Origin: an uncultured beta proteobacterium
GTDB lineage: Bacteria > Pseudomonadota > Gammaproteobacteria > Burkholderiales > Burkholderiaceae_C
Reading direction: 5' to 3'
Assembly: GCA_903828235.1 (NCBI GenBank)
Contig: CAIKLM010000164.1
Coordinates: 29,713-93,712 of the forward strand
Length of the DNA: 64,000 bases
Both the position numbers and the translations under genes were made by a program. How positions within the stretch are numbered: the stretch's first letter is position 1; each line of letters opens with the position of its first letter. Below the pieces are notes generated by a model, which had not been told where the DNA came from, did no database searches, and saw nothing but the letters and a program-made list of their open reading frames with translations. Below are positions 1 through 8,766 of this stretch, piece after piece.

Positions 1-253
1 TGGCGCCGGGGTCGGCCACGCCGAGGTGGCGCGCGGTGCGCGTGCAGGCCCACTGGCCGACGACGAGCGCCAGCACGATGGCCACGGCCCAGCCCGCATC
101 GCCCAGCCAGGGGTCCAGCGCCAGGAAGCTGGCCCAGCCCCACAGCGTGCCCACCGTGCCCGGCGCCTTCGGCGACAGGCCGCTGCCGAAGCCGAACGCC
201 ACCCAGTGCGCGGGGTCGCGCAACATGAAGCGGGCGCCGCCGACGCTGGCCAT
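1..253 (-). CDS. pgpA: Phosphatidylglycerophosphatase A, 3' end missing
   Basis: Removes the phosphate of phosphatidylglycerophosphate to give phosphatidylglycerol at the inner membrane. The reading frame opens with ATG at 253, just after the thiL stop, and runs off the left edge, so only about 84 N-terminal residues are visible. The segment GFGSGLSPKAPGTVGTLWGW is the family's signature, and a hydrophobic stretch (AVAIVLALVVGQWA) follows at about residues 57-70. In many proteobacteria pgpA lies directly downstream of thiL, as here, with a 12-base gap and the same strand, so the two are probably co-transcribed. An in-frame stop five codons upstream fixes the start region. Confidence 0.9.
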   Translation of the reverse strand, partial: MASVGGARFMLRDPAHWVAFGFGSGLSPKAPGTVGTLWGWASFLALDPWLGDAGWAVAIVLALVVGQWACTRTARHLGVADPGA

Positions 254-265
254 GTGTTCGCGGGC

Positions 266-1231
266 TTAGGCGAAGTGGTCGAAGCCACGCTCGGCGAAGG
301 CCACGGGCCGGCCGGCGTCGTCGACGAGGCGCAGCCCGGGCTCGGCCTCGATGTGGCCGATGGGCGCGACGGCCACGCCGGCGCGCGCGCCGGCCGCGCG
401 GACGGCCTCGTCCTGCGCCGCCGGGGCGGTGAACAGCAGCTCGTAGTCGTCGCCGCCGGCCAGCACGCAGGTGTGCTGCAGCGACGGCGCTTGCGCGGCC
501 AGGATCGGGCTGCGCGGGATGCGGTCCACCGCCACGGTGGCGCCCACGCCCGAGCGCGCGAGCACGTGGCCGAGGTCGCCCACCAGGCCGTCCGAGAGGT
601 CGATGGCGGCCGTGGCCACGCCGCGCAGCGCCAGCCCCAGCGCCACGCGCGGCTGCGGCAGCTCCATGGCTCGGCGCACGGCCTCGAAGTCCTCGCCCGG
701 CAGCGCCACGCGGCCGCGGAAGACCTCGAGCGCCAGGCGCGCATCGCCCAGCCGGCCGCTGACCCAGAGCCGGTCGCCGGCGCGCGCGCCGCTGCGCAGC
801 AGCGCCTGGCCCGGCGGCACCTGGCCCAGCACGGTGATGCCGATGGTGAGCGGCCCGGCCGTGGTGTCGCCGCCGACCAGCGCGATGCCGTGCGCGTCGG
901 CCAGCGCGAACAGGCCGCGTGCCAGGCCCTCGGCGAAGGCGTCGTCGCCGCGCGGCAGCGACAGCGACAGCGTGAAGGCCAGCGGCGCCGCGCCGCAGGC
1001 CGCGAGGTCGCTCAGGTTGACGGCCAGGGCCTTGTGGCCCAGGCGTTCGGGCGCGACCGTGCTCAGGAAGTGGCGGCCCTCCACCAGCACGTCGGTGGAC
1101 ACGGCCAGCTGCTGGCCGGGCGCCGGCGCCAGCAGCGCGCAGTCGTCGCCCACGCCCAGCACCACGCCCGGCGCCGCAGGCCGCCCGGCCCGCGTGAAGT
1201 GGCGCGCGATGAGCTCGAACTCGCCAGCCAT
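266..1231 (-). CDS. thiL: Thiamine-monophosphate kinase
   Basis: ATP-dependent kinase that turns thiamine monophosphate into thiamine diphosphate, the last step of cofactor synthesis, in the cytoplasm. The 321-residue length is normal for ThiL. The N-terminus carries FELIARHF and the nucleotide/metal segment GVGDDCALL (about residues 25-33), followed by STDVLVEGRHF, the conserved LGHKALAVNLSDLAACGA block and GGDTTAGPL; SDGLVGDLGHVL lies in the second half. These are the AIR-synthase-fold motifs of ThiL. It is followed at once by pgpA. A two-component regulator gene ends 40 bases upstream on the same strand, so read-through transcription is possible. Confidence 0.95.
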   Translation of the reverse strand: MAGEFELIARHFTRAGRPAAPGVVLGVGDDCALLAPAPGQQLAVSTDVLVEGRHFLSTVAPERLGHKALAVNLSDLAACGAAPLAFTLSLSLPRGDDAFAEGLARGLFALADAHGIALVGGDTTAGPLTIGITVLGQVPPGQALLRSGARAGDRLWVSGRLGDARLALEVFRGRVALPGEDFEAVRRAMELPQPRVALGLALRGVATAAIDLSDGLVGDLGHVLARSGVGATVAVDRIPRSPILAAQAPSLQHTCVLAGGDDYELLFTAPAAQDEAVRAAGARAGVAVAPIGHIEAEPGLRLVDDAGRPVAFAERGFDHFA

Positions 1232-1252
1232 GCCTTGTGCGTCTCGTGTGCG

Positions 1253-1276
1253 GCCAGGGCCAGGGCCAGGGTCAGG
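1253..1276. repeat. Hexanucleotide tandem repeat at the regulator/thiL junction
   Basis: Four head-to-tail copies of GCCAGG (the last reads GTCAGG) span the junction between the response regulator stop (1272-1274) and the upstream side of thiL. Part of the run is the regulator's last sense codons. It is short and may simply reflect base composition, but a slipped copy would not change any reading frame because the unit is six bases. Confidence 0.6.
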
Positions 1277-1934
1277 GCTTGGCCAGCGTGGCCAGCACGT
1301 TGGCCAGCTCCACCGCGCTCTTGACCTGCATCTTGTCGAACACGCGCGCGCGGTGCACCTCCACCGTGCGCACCGAGATGTCCAGCGCGTCGGCGATCAG
1401 CTTGTTGGGCTTGCCCTCCACCACCAGCTGCATGACCTCGCGCTCGCGCTCGGTGAGCTCGGCCAGCCGCGTGCGCAGGCCGCCCTCGCTGTCGCGCGCG
1501 GCCAGCGCGTCGCGGCTGGCCGCCAGCGCCTGCTCGATGCGGTCGACCAGCGCGTTGTTGGAGAACGGCTTCTCGACGAAGTCGAAGGCACCCCGCTTGA
1601 CCGTGGCCACGGCCGTGGGCACGTCGCCGTGGCCGGTGAGGAAGATCACCGGCAGCAGCGGCAGCAGGCCTTCGTCGGCCAGCCGGTCGAACAGGCCCAG
1701 CCCGCTCAGGCCCGGCATGCGCATGTCCAGCACCAGGCAGGACGGCGCCGAGGGCCAGGCCGGCCGGCCCGGGGCGCGCTGCCGGGCCAGCCACGCACCG
1801 AAGGCGTCGGCGCTGGGAAAGCCCTCGCTCAGCAGCCGCCGCGAGCGCAGCAGCCAGGCCAGCGCGTCGCGCACGACGTCTTCGTCGTCGACCAGGTACA
1901 CCACCGGGATGCCGGCGGCGGGGCTCGAACTCAC
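1272..1934 (-). CDS. FixJ/NarL-type two-component response regulator
   Basis: DNA-binding response regulator, 220 residues. The receiver domain (about residues 10-130) has the acidic pair in VDDED, the phospho-accepting aspartate in LVLDMRMPG, a threonine in FLTGHGD and the lysine in VEKPFS. A LuxR-type helix-turn-helix follows (LTEREREVMQLVVEGKPNK, then ISVRTVEVHRARVFDKM), the FixJ arrangement. The start chosen is a GTG whose last two bases overlap the kinase TGA (1931-1934), giving translational coupling to the sensor; this puts VVYLVDDED close to the N-terminus, as is usual. With the kinase it probably controls the divergent malic enzyme or C4-dicarboxylate use (DctS/DctR-like); that target is inferred from position. 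Confidence 0.85.
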   Translation of the reverse strand: MSSSPAAGIPVVYLVDDEDVVRDALAWLLRSRRLLSEGFPSADAFGAWLARQRAPGRPAWPSAPSCLVLDMRMPGLSGLGLFDRLADEGLLPLLPVIFLTGHGDVPTAVATVKRGAFDFVEKPFSNNALVDRIEQALAASRDALAARDSEGGLRTRLAELTEREREVMQLVVEGKPNKLIADALDISVRTVEVHRARVFDKMQVKSAVELANVLATLAKP

Positions 1935-4144
1935 GGGCGGGTGGATGACAGGACTTCGGGGTCCGCAGTGTCGCCGCTTTCGGTGCCGGCGCGCCTCGGG
2001 GACGCCCCCGGGGCCGGGGCCGCGGGGGCCGCTTCGGCCACCGCCGCCCGCGCCACGGGCAGCGAGAAGCGGAAGGCCGCGCCCCGCCCCTGCGGCCCGG
2101 GCCCGTAGGCGAGCGCGCCGCCGTGCTGCTCGGCCACCGTGCGGCACAGGCTCAGGCCCAGCCCCATGCCCTCGGCGCGCGTGGTGAAGAAGGGCGTGAA
2201 CAGGCGCGCCGCCACGTCGGGCGGGATGCCCGGGCCCTGGTCGGCCACGGTGAAGACGATGCGGCGGCCGTCCTCGGCAGGCTCGGCCGACAGCACGAGC
2301 AGCCGCTGCGCCGGATCGGTGCCGGCCTCCATGGCCTGGATGCCGTTGCGGCTGAGGTTGAGCAGCACCTGCTCGACCATCGTGCGGTCGCAGCGCACCG
2401 AGGACAGCCGCGCCGGGCCCGTGGGCAGCCGCACCTCGATGCGCGTGCCGCTCTTGCGCGCCTGCAGCCGCACCAGCGGCAACACGGCCTCGAACAGGTC
2501 TTCGGCGCCGATGCTCTCGTGCTGCTGCTCGCGCCGGCGCACGAAGGCGTGGACGCTCTTGATCACGCGGCCGGCGCGGTCGGCCTGCTCGGCGATGCGC
2601 TGCAGCGCCTGCCGGAGCATCGGCCGCAGCTCGGGGTCGGCCTCGGGCACGCCGTCGTCCATGAGGTTCAGCGAGCCGCTGGCATAGCTGGCGATGGCGG
2701 CCAGCGGCTGGTTGAGCTCGTGGCTCAGCAGCGAGGCCATCTCGCCCACCGTGGCCAGGCGCGCGCTGGCCTGCAGCCGCTCCTGCTGCTGGCGCGACAA
2801 CTCCTCGACGCGGCGCTGCGCGCTCAGGTCGACGACGGCGCTCATCCAGCCGGTCTGCCGGCCGGCACCGTCGACCAGCGGCGCCTCGTAGACCATGACC
2901 GGGAAGCGCTCGCCGTTGCTGCGCATGAACACGGTCTCCACGCCCTCGCGGGCCTCGTTGGGGCCGTGTCCCTGGCCCTGCAGGCGCCGGCTCAGGCGGC
3001 GGCGGTACTCGGGCACGTACTCGGGCGGCCAGTAGGGCTGCACCTCGGAGGCGTCGTCGGCGGGCGGCGCGGCGTCGCCCTCGGTCCCGTCGCGCGCGGC
3101 CGGCCCGAGCAGCTGCTGCGCGCTCAGGCCCACCATGGCGCAGAAGGCCGGGTTGGCGTAGGTGACGCGGCCGCGCAGGTCGCGGGCCCGCAGGCCCGTG
3201 GGCAGCGAATCCTCCATGGCCCGGCGCAGGGCCAGCGCCTCGGCCAGCGCGCGCTCGGCCTCGGCGCGGCGGCGGCCGTCGCGCGCCAGCAGGGCGACCA
3301 CCGCGAACAGCGCCAGCGACAGGCCCACCACCAGCGCGGTGGTCAGGTTGGGCACGAGGCTGGGCCGGCCTCGCGTGCCGTCGGCCCGCACCTGCATGGA
3401 GAAGCCCGGCAGGTCGATCACCTGGCGCGCCACGAACACCCCCGCGCCGCGGGTGGCGCCGACGCGCGCCAGGCGCGTGCCGTCGGGCTCCACCAGCGTC
3501 AGCTCGTGGCCGCTGAAGGCGCGCTCGTCGCCGAGCCGCTCGAGCACGCGCACCAACGAGAAGCTGCCCACCAGCGTGCCGCCGCCCTCCGCCGCCGGCA
3601 GCGGCACGCACAGGTCCACGACCTCCGTGCCCTGGCCGCCCGGCATCGGCACGAAGTACGAGCGCGAGAACCGCGGCGCGCCCACGATGCGCGCCGCCGC
3701 GCAGGCCAGCTGGGTCTCGGTGAGCAGTTCGCCGCGCGGCATCTGCGCGAACAGCGTCGGGGGGTAGGGCGTGTCCTGCACCCGCCGGACAGCGAAGTCC
3801 TCGCCGCGCCGCTCGACGCGCTCCAGGCCATGGCGCTGGCGCAGCAGCGCGGCCACGGCGGCCTCGCGCTCGGCGTCGGCCAGCGGAAAGCCCAGCGCCT
3901 GCAGCTCGCGCGCCTGGCGCATCAGCTCGCGCTTGATCTCGGCCGCGGCCAGCGTGGCCACGCGCTCGGTGTCGTCCTGCGCGCGACCGCTCTCGAAGTT
4001 CAGCGACAGCGCCACCAGCAGCGACTGCGCCACCACCAGCAGCGCCATCAAGGCTGTCCACAGCAGCACGCGCCGCGCGCGGCCGCGCTGCGCCAGGCGG
4101 GGCGCCGGCGTCGGGCCCGGGGTCGTCGGCAGGGGTGGCGTCAT
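1931..4144 (-). CDS. Membrane sensor histidine kinase with PAS domain (DctS-like)
   Basis: Sensor kinase of 737 residues. Two membrane segments, about residues 25-48 and 264-288, bracket a periplasmic sensing region of roughly 215 residues. A PAS domain follows (about 308-445, with YANPAFCAMVGLS), then the dimerisation/phospho-acceptor helix LLSHELNQPLAAIASYA with His475, an N box around 596-600 and the ATP-binding G boxes ADQGPGIP and GMGLGLS. The ELNQPLAAI acceptor type is that of the DctB/FixL/TtrS subfamily. The C-terminal 45 residues are Ala/Pro-rich. The gene overlaps the regulator gene by four bases and diverges from a malic enzyme gene, which suggests an organic-acid signal. That ligand is inference, not read from the sequence. 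Confidence 0.87.
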   Translation of the reverse strand: MTPPLPTTPGPTPAPRLAQRGRARRVLLWTALMALLVVAQSLLVALSLNFESGRAQDDTERVATLAAAEIKRELMRQARELQALGFPLADAEREAAVAALLRQRHGLERVERRGEDFAVRRVQDTPYPPTLFAQMPRGELLTETQLACAAARIVGAPRFSRSYFVPMPGGQGTEVVDLCVPLPAAEGGGTLVGSFSLVRVLERLGDERAFSGHELTLVEPDGTRLARVGATRGAGVFVARQVIDLPGFSMQVRADGTRGRPSLVPNLTTALVVGLSLALFAVVALLARDGRRRAEAERALAEALALRRAMEDSLPTGLRARDLRGRVTYANPAFCAMVGLSAQQLLGPAARDGTEGDAAPPADDASEVQPYWPPEYVPEYRRRLSRRLQGQGHGPNEAREGVETVFMRSNGERFPVMVYEAPLVDGAGRQTGWMSAVVDLSAQRRVEELSRQQQERLQASARLATVGEMASLLSHELNQPLAAIASYASGSLNLMDDGVPEADPELRPMLRQALQRIAEQADRAGRVIKSVHAFVRRREQQHESIGAEDLFEAVLPLVRLQARKSGTRIEVRLPTGPARLSSVRCDRTMVEQVLLNLSRNGIQAMEAGTDPAQRLLVLSAEPAEDGRRIVFTVADQGPGIPPDVAARLFTPFFTTRAEGMGLGLSLCRTVAEQHGGALAYGPGPQGRGAAFRFSLPVARAAVAEAAPAAPAPGASPRRAGTESGDTADPEVLSSTRP

Positions 4145-4235
4145 GCGAGTCGGGCGAGTATCCGCAGCCGCCAGTCAAAGCTGCTACGCAGTTTCTCGTA
4201 CGGAATCGCGCGGCGTCGCGCCAGGGGGCGACTCC

Positions 4236-4255
4236 TACAATGAAATCGACAGGAG
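4236..4255 (+). promoter_or_regulatory. Possible -10 element and ribosome-binding site of malic enzyme gene
   Basis: TACAAT (4236-4241) differs from TATAAT by one base, and AGGAG (4251-4255) sits six bases before the malic enzyme ATG. No convincing -35 hexamer is seen 16-18 bases upstream, so an activator would be needed if this is the promoter; the divergent regulator would be an obvious candidate. The ribosome-binding site is clear, the promoter is tentative. Confidence 0.35.
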
Positions 4256-4261
4256 ACTTGA

Positions 4262-6604
4262 ATGTCCAGCCCGAACGACACCAGCGCTGCCGAGCGAGCG
4301 GCCCAGTTCCGAAAAGCCGCGCTCGATTACCACGAGCGCCCGACCCCCGGCAAGCTGGCCATCACCGCCACCAAGCAGATGCTGAACCAGCGCGACCTGG
4401 CGCTGGCCTACAGCCCGGGCGTGGCGGCGGCCTGCGAGGAGATCGTCGCCGACCCGCTCAACGCCTACCGCTACACCGCGCGCGGCAACCTCGTGGCCGT
4501 GGTCACCAACGGCACCGCCGTGCTGGGGCTGGGCGACATCGGCCCGCTGGCCGCCAAGCCCGTGATGGAGGGCAAGGCGGTGCTCTTCAAGAAGTTCGCT
4601 GGCATCGACGTCTTCGACATCGAGATCGCCGAGAAGAACCTCGACAAGCTGGTCGACGTGATCGCGGCGCTGGAGCCCACGTTCGGCGGCGTCAACCTCG
4701 AGGACATCAAGGCCCCGGACTGCTTCTACGTCGAGCGCAAGCTGCGCGAGCGCATGAAGATCCCGGTCTTCCACGACGACCAGCATGGCACCGCCATCGT
4801 GGTGGGTGCCGCGGTGCTCAACGCGCTGAAGGTGGTGGGCAAGCGCATCGACCAGGTCAAGCTCGTCACCAGCGGCGCCGGTGCGGCGGCGCTGGCCTGC
4901 CTTGGCCTGCTGGTGAAGCTGGGCGTGCCGCGCGCCAACATCTGGGTGACCGACCTCGCCGGCGTCGTCTACCAGGGCCGCACCGAGCTGATGGACGAGG
5001 ACAAGGCGCAGTTCGCGCAGCCCACAAATCACCGCAAGCTGGCCGACGTGCTGCCCGGCGCCGACATCTTCCTGGGCCTGAGCGCCGCGGGCGTGCTCAA
5101 GCCCGAGATGCTGGCGCACATGGCGCCGAACCCGCTGATCTTCGCGCTGGCCAACCCCACGCCCGAGATCGCGCCCGAGCTCGCCAAGCAGGCGCGGCCC
5201 GACGCCATCATCGCCACCGGCCGCACCGACTACCCGAACCAGGTCAACAACGTCCTGTGCTTCCCGTACATCTTCCGTGGCGCGCTCGACTGCGGCGCCA
5301 CGACGGTGAACGACGCCATGGAGATCGCGGCCGTGCACGCCATCGCCGAGCTCGCGCAGGCCGAGCAGAGCGAGGTCGTGGCCGCGGCCTATGCCGGCGC
5401 GACGCTGAGCTTCGGGCCCGAGTACCTGATCCCCAAGCCCTTCGACCACCGGCTGATGGAGAAGATCGCCCCGGCCGTGGCCAAGGCGGCGGCCGACAGC
5501 GGCGTGGCCACGCGCCCCATCACCGACCACGAGGCCTACCGCGAGCGGCTGCGGCAGTTCGTGTACGCCTCGGGCACGGTGATGAAGCCCATCTACGACC
5601 AGGCCAAGAAGGCGCGCTCGCGCCGCGTGGCCTATGCCGAGGGCGAGGAGGAGCGCGTGCTGCGCGCCGTGCAGGTGGTGGTCGACGAAGGCCTGGCGCG
5701 GCCCACGCTGATCGGCCGCCCGGCCGTCATTGCCAGCCGCATCGAGAAATTCGGCCTGCGCCTGAAGGAGGGCCTGGACTACGACGTCGTCAACGTCGAG
5801 CACGACGAGCGCTACCGCGACTTCTGGATGAGCTACCACCGCCTCACCGAGCGCAAGGGCGTCACGGTGCAGGTGGCCAAGATCGAGATGCGGCGCCGGC
5901 TCACGCTGATCGGCGCCATGCTGCTGAAGAAGGGCCACGTCGACGGCCTGCTGTGCGGCACCTGGGGCACCACGGCCAACCACCTGCAGTACATCGACCA
6001 GGTGATCGGCACGCGCAAGGGCGGCAGCCCGCGCACGGCGCAAGACGTGGCAGTCTACGCCTGCATGAACTGCCTGCTGCTGCCCGGGCGTCAGGTGTTC
6101 CTGGTGGACACGCACGTCAACGCCGACCCGAGCGCGGAGCAGCTGGCCGAGATCACCGCGATGGCCGCCGAGGAGATGATGCGCTTCGGCATCACGCCCA
6201 AGGCAGCGCTGCTGTCGCACAGCAACTTCGGCACCCACGACACCCCGTCGGCGCAGAAGATGCGGCGCACGCTGGCGCTGCTGCGCGAGCAGGCGCCCTG
6301 GCTGGAGGTCGACGGCGAGATGCACGGCGACATCGCGCTCGACGCCGAGGCGCGGCGCAAGCTCATGCCCAACGGCACGCTCAGTGGCGAGGCCAACCTG
6401 CTGGTGCTGCCCAACATCGATGCCGCCAACATCGCCTACAACCTGCTGAAGACGGCGGCCGGCGGTGGCATCGCCATCGGGCCGGTGCTGCTCGGGGCCG
6501 ACAAGCCGGTGCACATCCTCACGCCCTCGGCGACGGTGCGGCGCATCGTCAACATGACGGCGCTGGTGGTGGCCGATGCCGAGGCGGGGCGCCAGTCCGC
6601 CTGA
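4262..6604 (+). CDS. maeB: NADP-dependent malic enzyme with phosphotransacetylase-like C-terminal domain
   Basis: Oxidatively decarboxylates malate to pyruvate with NADP, linking the TCA cycle to gluconeogenic and biosynthetic needs. The 780-residue length is that of the large MaeB form: malic N-terminal domain (about 20-160, with [14 protein letters not shown] and the [11 protein letters not shown] block), NAD(P)-binding domain (about 165-400, with [14 protein letters not shown] and [15 protein letters not shown]), then a phosphotransacetylase-like domain (about 430-770). In characterised homologues that last domain is regulatory, binding acetyl-CoA, rather than catalytic. The ATG is preceded by AGGAG at six bases. 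It is transcribed away from the DctS/DctR-like pair, which fits control by dicarboxylates. Confidence 0.95.
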   Translation: MSSPNDTSAAERAAQFRKAALDYHERPTPGKLAITATKQMLNQRDLALAYSPGVAAACEEIVADPLNAYRYTARGNLVAVVTNGTAVLGLGDIGPLAAKPVMEGKAVLFKKFAGIDVFDIEIAEKNLDKLVDVIAALEPTFGGVNLEDIKAPDCFYVERKLRERMKIPVFHDDQHGTAIVVGAAVLNALKVVGKRIDQVKLVTSGAGAAALACLGLLVKLGVPRANIWVTDLAGVVYQGRTELMDEDKAQFAQPTNHRKLADVLPGADIFLGLSAAGVLKPEMLAHMAPNPLIFALANPTPEIAPELAKQARPDAIIATGRTDYPNQVNNVLCFPYIFRGALDCGATTVNDAMEIAAVHAIAELAQAEQSEVVAAAYAGATLSFGPEYLIPKPFDHRLMEKIAPAVAKAAADSGVATRPITDHEAYRERLRQFVYASGTVMKPIYDQAKKARSRRVAYAEGEEERVLRAVQVVVDEGLARPTLIGRPAVIASRIEKFGLRLKEGLDYDVVNVEHDERYRDFWMSYHRLTERKGVTVQVAKIEMRRRLTLIGAMLLKKGHVDGLLCGTWGTTANHLQYIDQVIGTRKGGSPRTAQDVAVYACMNCLLLPGRQVFLVDTHVNADPSAEQLAEITAMAAEEMMRFGITPKAALLSHSNFGTHDTPSAQKMRRTLALLREQAPWLEVDGEMHGDIALDAEARRKLMPNGTLSGEANLLVLPNIDAANIAYNLLKTAAGGGIAIGPVLLGADKPVHILTPSATVRRIVNMTALVVADAEAGRQSA

Positions 6605-6764
6605 CCCGGGGGGCTCGGCACGGCATCCCGTCCCGCATCCCGCATCCCGGGGCCCGGTGCGGCCCTTGTCGGGGCCCTGCGGAACTTCCCCAGCGAACGA
6701 GCCTCACAGCCATGTGAGCGCCCACTGATACCCCTGCTCGCGTGCCCCAATCCGGGGCGGCAAC

Positions 6765-6793
6765 TTGAGTTTTCGAGGGCTCGGCGCTACGAT
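6765..6793 (+). promoter_or_regulatory. Putative sigma-70 promoter of the RNase-barstar unit
   Basis: TTGAGT (6765-6770) and TACGAT (6788-6793) are separated by exactly 17 bases; each matches the consensus hexamer at four of six positions. The predicted transcript would begin near 6800, about 20 bases before the GTG of the RNase gene. The rest of the 6605-6764 gap holds only short GC repeats (CCCGCATCCCGCATCCCG) with no clear structure. Confidence 0.5.
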
Positions 6794-6820
6794 GCGCGTT
6801 TGACTTTTCAGGGTTAACCC

Positions 6821-7285
6821 GTGTTCTGGACCGGATCTCAGGCTGCGGCAGTGACTCCCTCGGGGCGTCGGTCGCGTGCGCCGCGGGCACCGGGCCTGCG
6901 CGGCGCCCTGGCGGCGCTGGTCCTGGCGGGTGGCGCCACCTTGGGCGGGCTGGCCGCCCCGGCCATGGCCCGCACGGCCGACGGCCCTGGCGTTTCCGAG
7001 ACCGTGGCGCTGGCCGCCTTGCCGTCCGAGGCCCGCAAGACGCACCGGCTGATCCTGGCGGGCGGGCCGTTTCCCTACGAGAAGGACGGCACCGTGTTCT
7101 TCAACCGCGAGAGGCTGCTGCCGCCCCGGCCGCGCGGCCAGTACCGCGAGTACACGGTGCGCACGCCCGGCGTGTCGCACCGGGGCGCCCGGCGCATCGT
7201 CTGCGGCGGGCTGCCGCCGAGCCAGCCCGAGGTCTGCTACTACACCGCCGACCACTACGCCAGCTTCAAGCGCATCCAACCCTGA
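6821..7285 (+). CDS. Secreted guanyl-specific ribonuclease (barnase / RNase Sa / N1-T1 family)
   Basis: Small extracellular endoribonuclease, 154 residues including a long signal sequence: an arginine-rich n-region (to about 27), a hydrophobic core (LRGALAALVLAGG) and cleavage near APAMA. The mature part shows the microbial RNase fold motifs: GGPFPYEKDGTVFFNRE, LLPPRPRGQYREYTVRTPG, GARRIV and YYTADHYASF. The Glu of YREYTV, an Arg of GARRIV and the His of DHYASF line up with the catalytic Glu, Arg and His of RNase Sa and barnase. The start is GTG; no ATG lies upstream of the signal core. A barstar-type inhibitor gene follows 80 bases on, as expected for an enzyme lethal to its maker if it stays in the cytoplasm. 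Confidence 0.88.
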   Translation: MFWTGSQAAAVTPSGRRSRAPRAPGLRGALAALVLAGGATLGGLAAPAMARTADGPGVSETVALAALPSEARKTHRLILAGGPFPYEKDGTVFFNRERLLPPRPRGQYREYTVRTPGVSHRGARRIVCGGLPPSQPEVCYYTADHYASFKRIQP

Positions 7286-7365
7286 GCCGCCGACCAGAGC
7301 CCCGCGCCATGAACGCCGCCACCGATCACGCTTACCTTTCCCCGCCACCCAGGAGGATCGCGACC

Positions 7366-7761
7366 ATGGAGTTGCAGACCATCCGCCCCAACCTCGTGCA
7401 GGCCATCCGCGCCTATCGGGTTGACGACCTGATGGCCGCGGCGCAGGCCGCCGGTCATCACTTCCTGTACGCCAACCTTTCCGGCGCGCAGACCAAGCAG
7501 GACGTGCTCGACGGCATCGCCGCGGCGTTCACGTTCCCGCCGCACTTCGGCAAGAACCTCGACGCCCTGTACGACTGCATGACCGACCTCGTCCACAAGA
7601 GCGGGCAGCAGCCGGGCTTCGTGGTCGTGCTCGAGCAGATTCCCGACAACCCCCGCTTCGACCGCGAGGCCCGCGAGCAGCTGCTCGAGGTGTTCCGCGA
7701 CGCCGCCGAGTACTGGGGCGACCGCCGGATCCCGTTCCGATGTTTCTATTCTTTTCAGTAG
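7366..7761 (+). CDS. Barstar family ribonuclease inhibitor
   Basis: Cytoplasmic inhibitor, 131 residues, expected to bind and block the RNase encoded just upstream. The core motif FGKNLDALYDCMTDL is the barstar signature; the acidic residues of this helix plug the RNase active site in the barnase-barstar complex. The C-terminus IPFRCFYSF also fits the family. An in-frame ATG exists at 7309, but AGGAGG at 7351-7356 lies nine bases before the ATG at 7366, and the residues before it look like untranslated leader, so 7366 is preferred. The pair sits on one strand and probably forms one transcript. Confidence 0.87.
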   Translation: MELQTIRPNLVQAIRAYRVDDLMAAAQAAGHHFLYANLSGAQTKQDVLDGIAAAFTFPPHFGKNLDALYDCMTDLVHKSGQQPGFVVVLEQIPDNPRFDREAREQLLEVFRDAAEYWGDRRIPFRCFYSFQ

Positions 7762-7796
7762 CCCGCTCCCAGGAAAACGGGTCATGGGAGCGGGCT
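7760..7796 (+). terminator. Hairpin at the end of the barstar gene
   Basis: A perfect 12-base inverted repeat, AGCCCGCTCCCA (7760-7771) and TGGGAGCGGGCT (7785-7796), encloses a 13-base loop and starts inside the barstar stop codon. No T-run follows, so it is a stable hairpin of possible terminator or mRNA-protecting role. The rest of the gap to rsmA (7797-7980) shows no supported gene. Confidence 0.5.
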
Positions 7797-7980
7797 GCTG
7801 AGACGGCCCAGACGACGCCGGCGGCCGCCGCCGGCACCGCGGCAGCCAAGCCGGTTGCCGCCAAGGTGGTGCCCAAGAACGGCACCAACCCGAACTTCGG
7901 CATGAACATGCCGATGATGAGCAGCGCCTTCGACACGGCCGCCTGGCTGTCGGCCGCCTGAGCGACGGGCCGGGCCTGGC

Positions 7981-8766
7981 TCAGGCCCGGTGCAGCGCCA
8001 GCGCCACGTACTCCGCCACCGGCACCTCCTCGGCGCGGCGCTGCAGGTCGAAGGCCGCCCCCGGGGCGTGACGTTCGATCCACGGGCCCAGCGAGTGGCG
8101 CAGCAGCTTGCGCCGCTGCGAGAAGGCCGCCGCCACCAGGGCGCCCAGCCGGGTGGCATCGATGGCGGCCACCGCCTCGGGCGGGCGCGGCACCATGCGC
8201 ACCACCGCCGAGTCCACGCGCGGCGGGGGCTCGAAGGCCCGCGGGGGCACCTCCAGCACGGCCTCGATGGCGTAGCGCCACTGCAGCATCACCGACAGCC
8301 GGCCGTAGTCCTTGCCGCCCGGCGCGGCGGCCATGCGATCCACCACCTCCTTCTGCAGCATGAAGTGCTGGTCGCGCACGGCGTGCGCCACCGGCAGCAG
8401 GTGGAAGAGGATGGGGCTGGAGATGTTGTAGGGCAGGTTGCCCACCACGCGCAGCGGCCGGCCGGCCAGCGCGGCCAGTTCGGCGAAGTCCACGTTCAGC
8501 ACGTCGGCCTCGATCACTGACAGCCCGGGCCGGCCGCTGGCGCGGAGCCGCGCCGCCAGGTCGCGGTCGAGCTCGATCACCGTCAGGGCGCCGGCGCGTT
8601 CCAGCAGCGGCTGCGTCATGGCGCCAAGCCCGGGGCCGATCTCCACCAGCGCGTCGCCCGGGCGCGGCTGGATGGCGCGCACGATGTCGCCGATCACGGC
8701 CTCGTCGGCCAGGAAGTGCTGGCCGAAGCGCTTCCTGGCGAAGGGCGCGCCGCGGCCGCCGCTCAC
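7981..8766 (-). CDS. rsmA: 16S rRNA (adenine-1518/1519-N6)-dimethyltransferase
   Basis: Dimethylates two adjacent adenines in the 3'-terminal hairpin of 16S rRNA with S-adenosylmethionine, a late step in 30S maturation (KsgA). Motifs in order: [12 protein letters not shown] at the N-terminus, the SAM loop [18 protein letters not shown], and the catalytic [10 protein letters not shown], then [13 protein letters not shown] and [12 protein letters not shown]. Length (261 residues) is normal. The GTG start overlaps the surA stop by four bases (GTGA at 8763-8766), so translation is coupled to surA, the usual order surA-(pdxA)-rsmA; pdxA is absent here. Confidence 0.96.
   Translation of the reverse strand: MSGGRGAPFARKRFGQHFLADEAVIGDIVRAIQPRPGDALVEIGPGLGAMTQPLLERAGALTVIELDRDLAARLRASGRPGLSVIEADVLNVDFAELAALAGRPLRVVGNLPYNISSPILFHLLPVAHAVRDQHFMLQKEVVDRMAAAPGGKDYGRLSVMLQWRYAIEAVLEVPPRAFEPPPRVDSAVVRMVPRPPEAVAAIDATRLGALVAAAFSQRRKLLRHSLGPWIERHAPGAAFDLQRRAEEVPVAEYVALALHRA

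Noticed and set aside
7740..7961. 73-codon forward frame overlapping the end of barstar
   Set aside because: It is Ala-rich, begins inside the barstar gene without a ribosome-binding site and runs through a perfect inverted repeat. A hydrophobic leftward frame in the same place lacks a start. Neither is supported.
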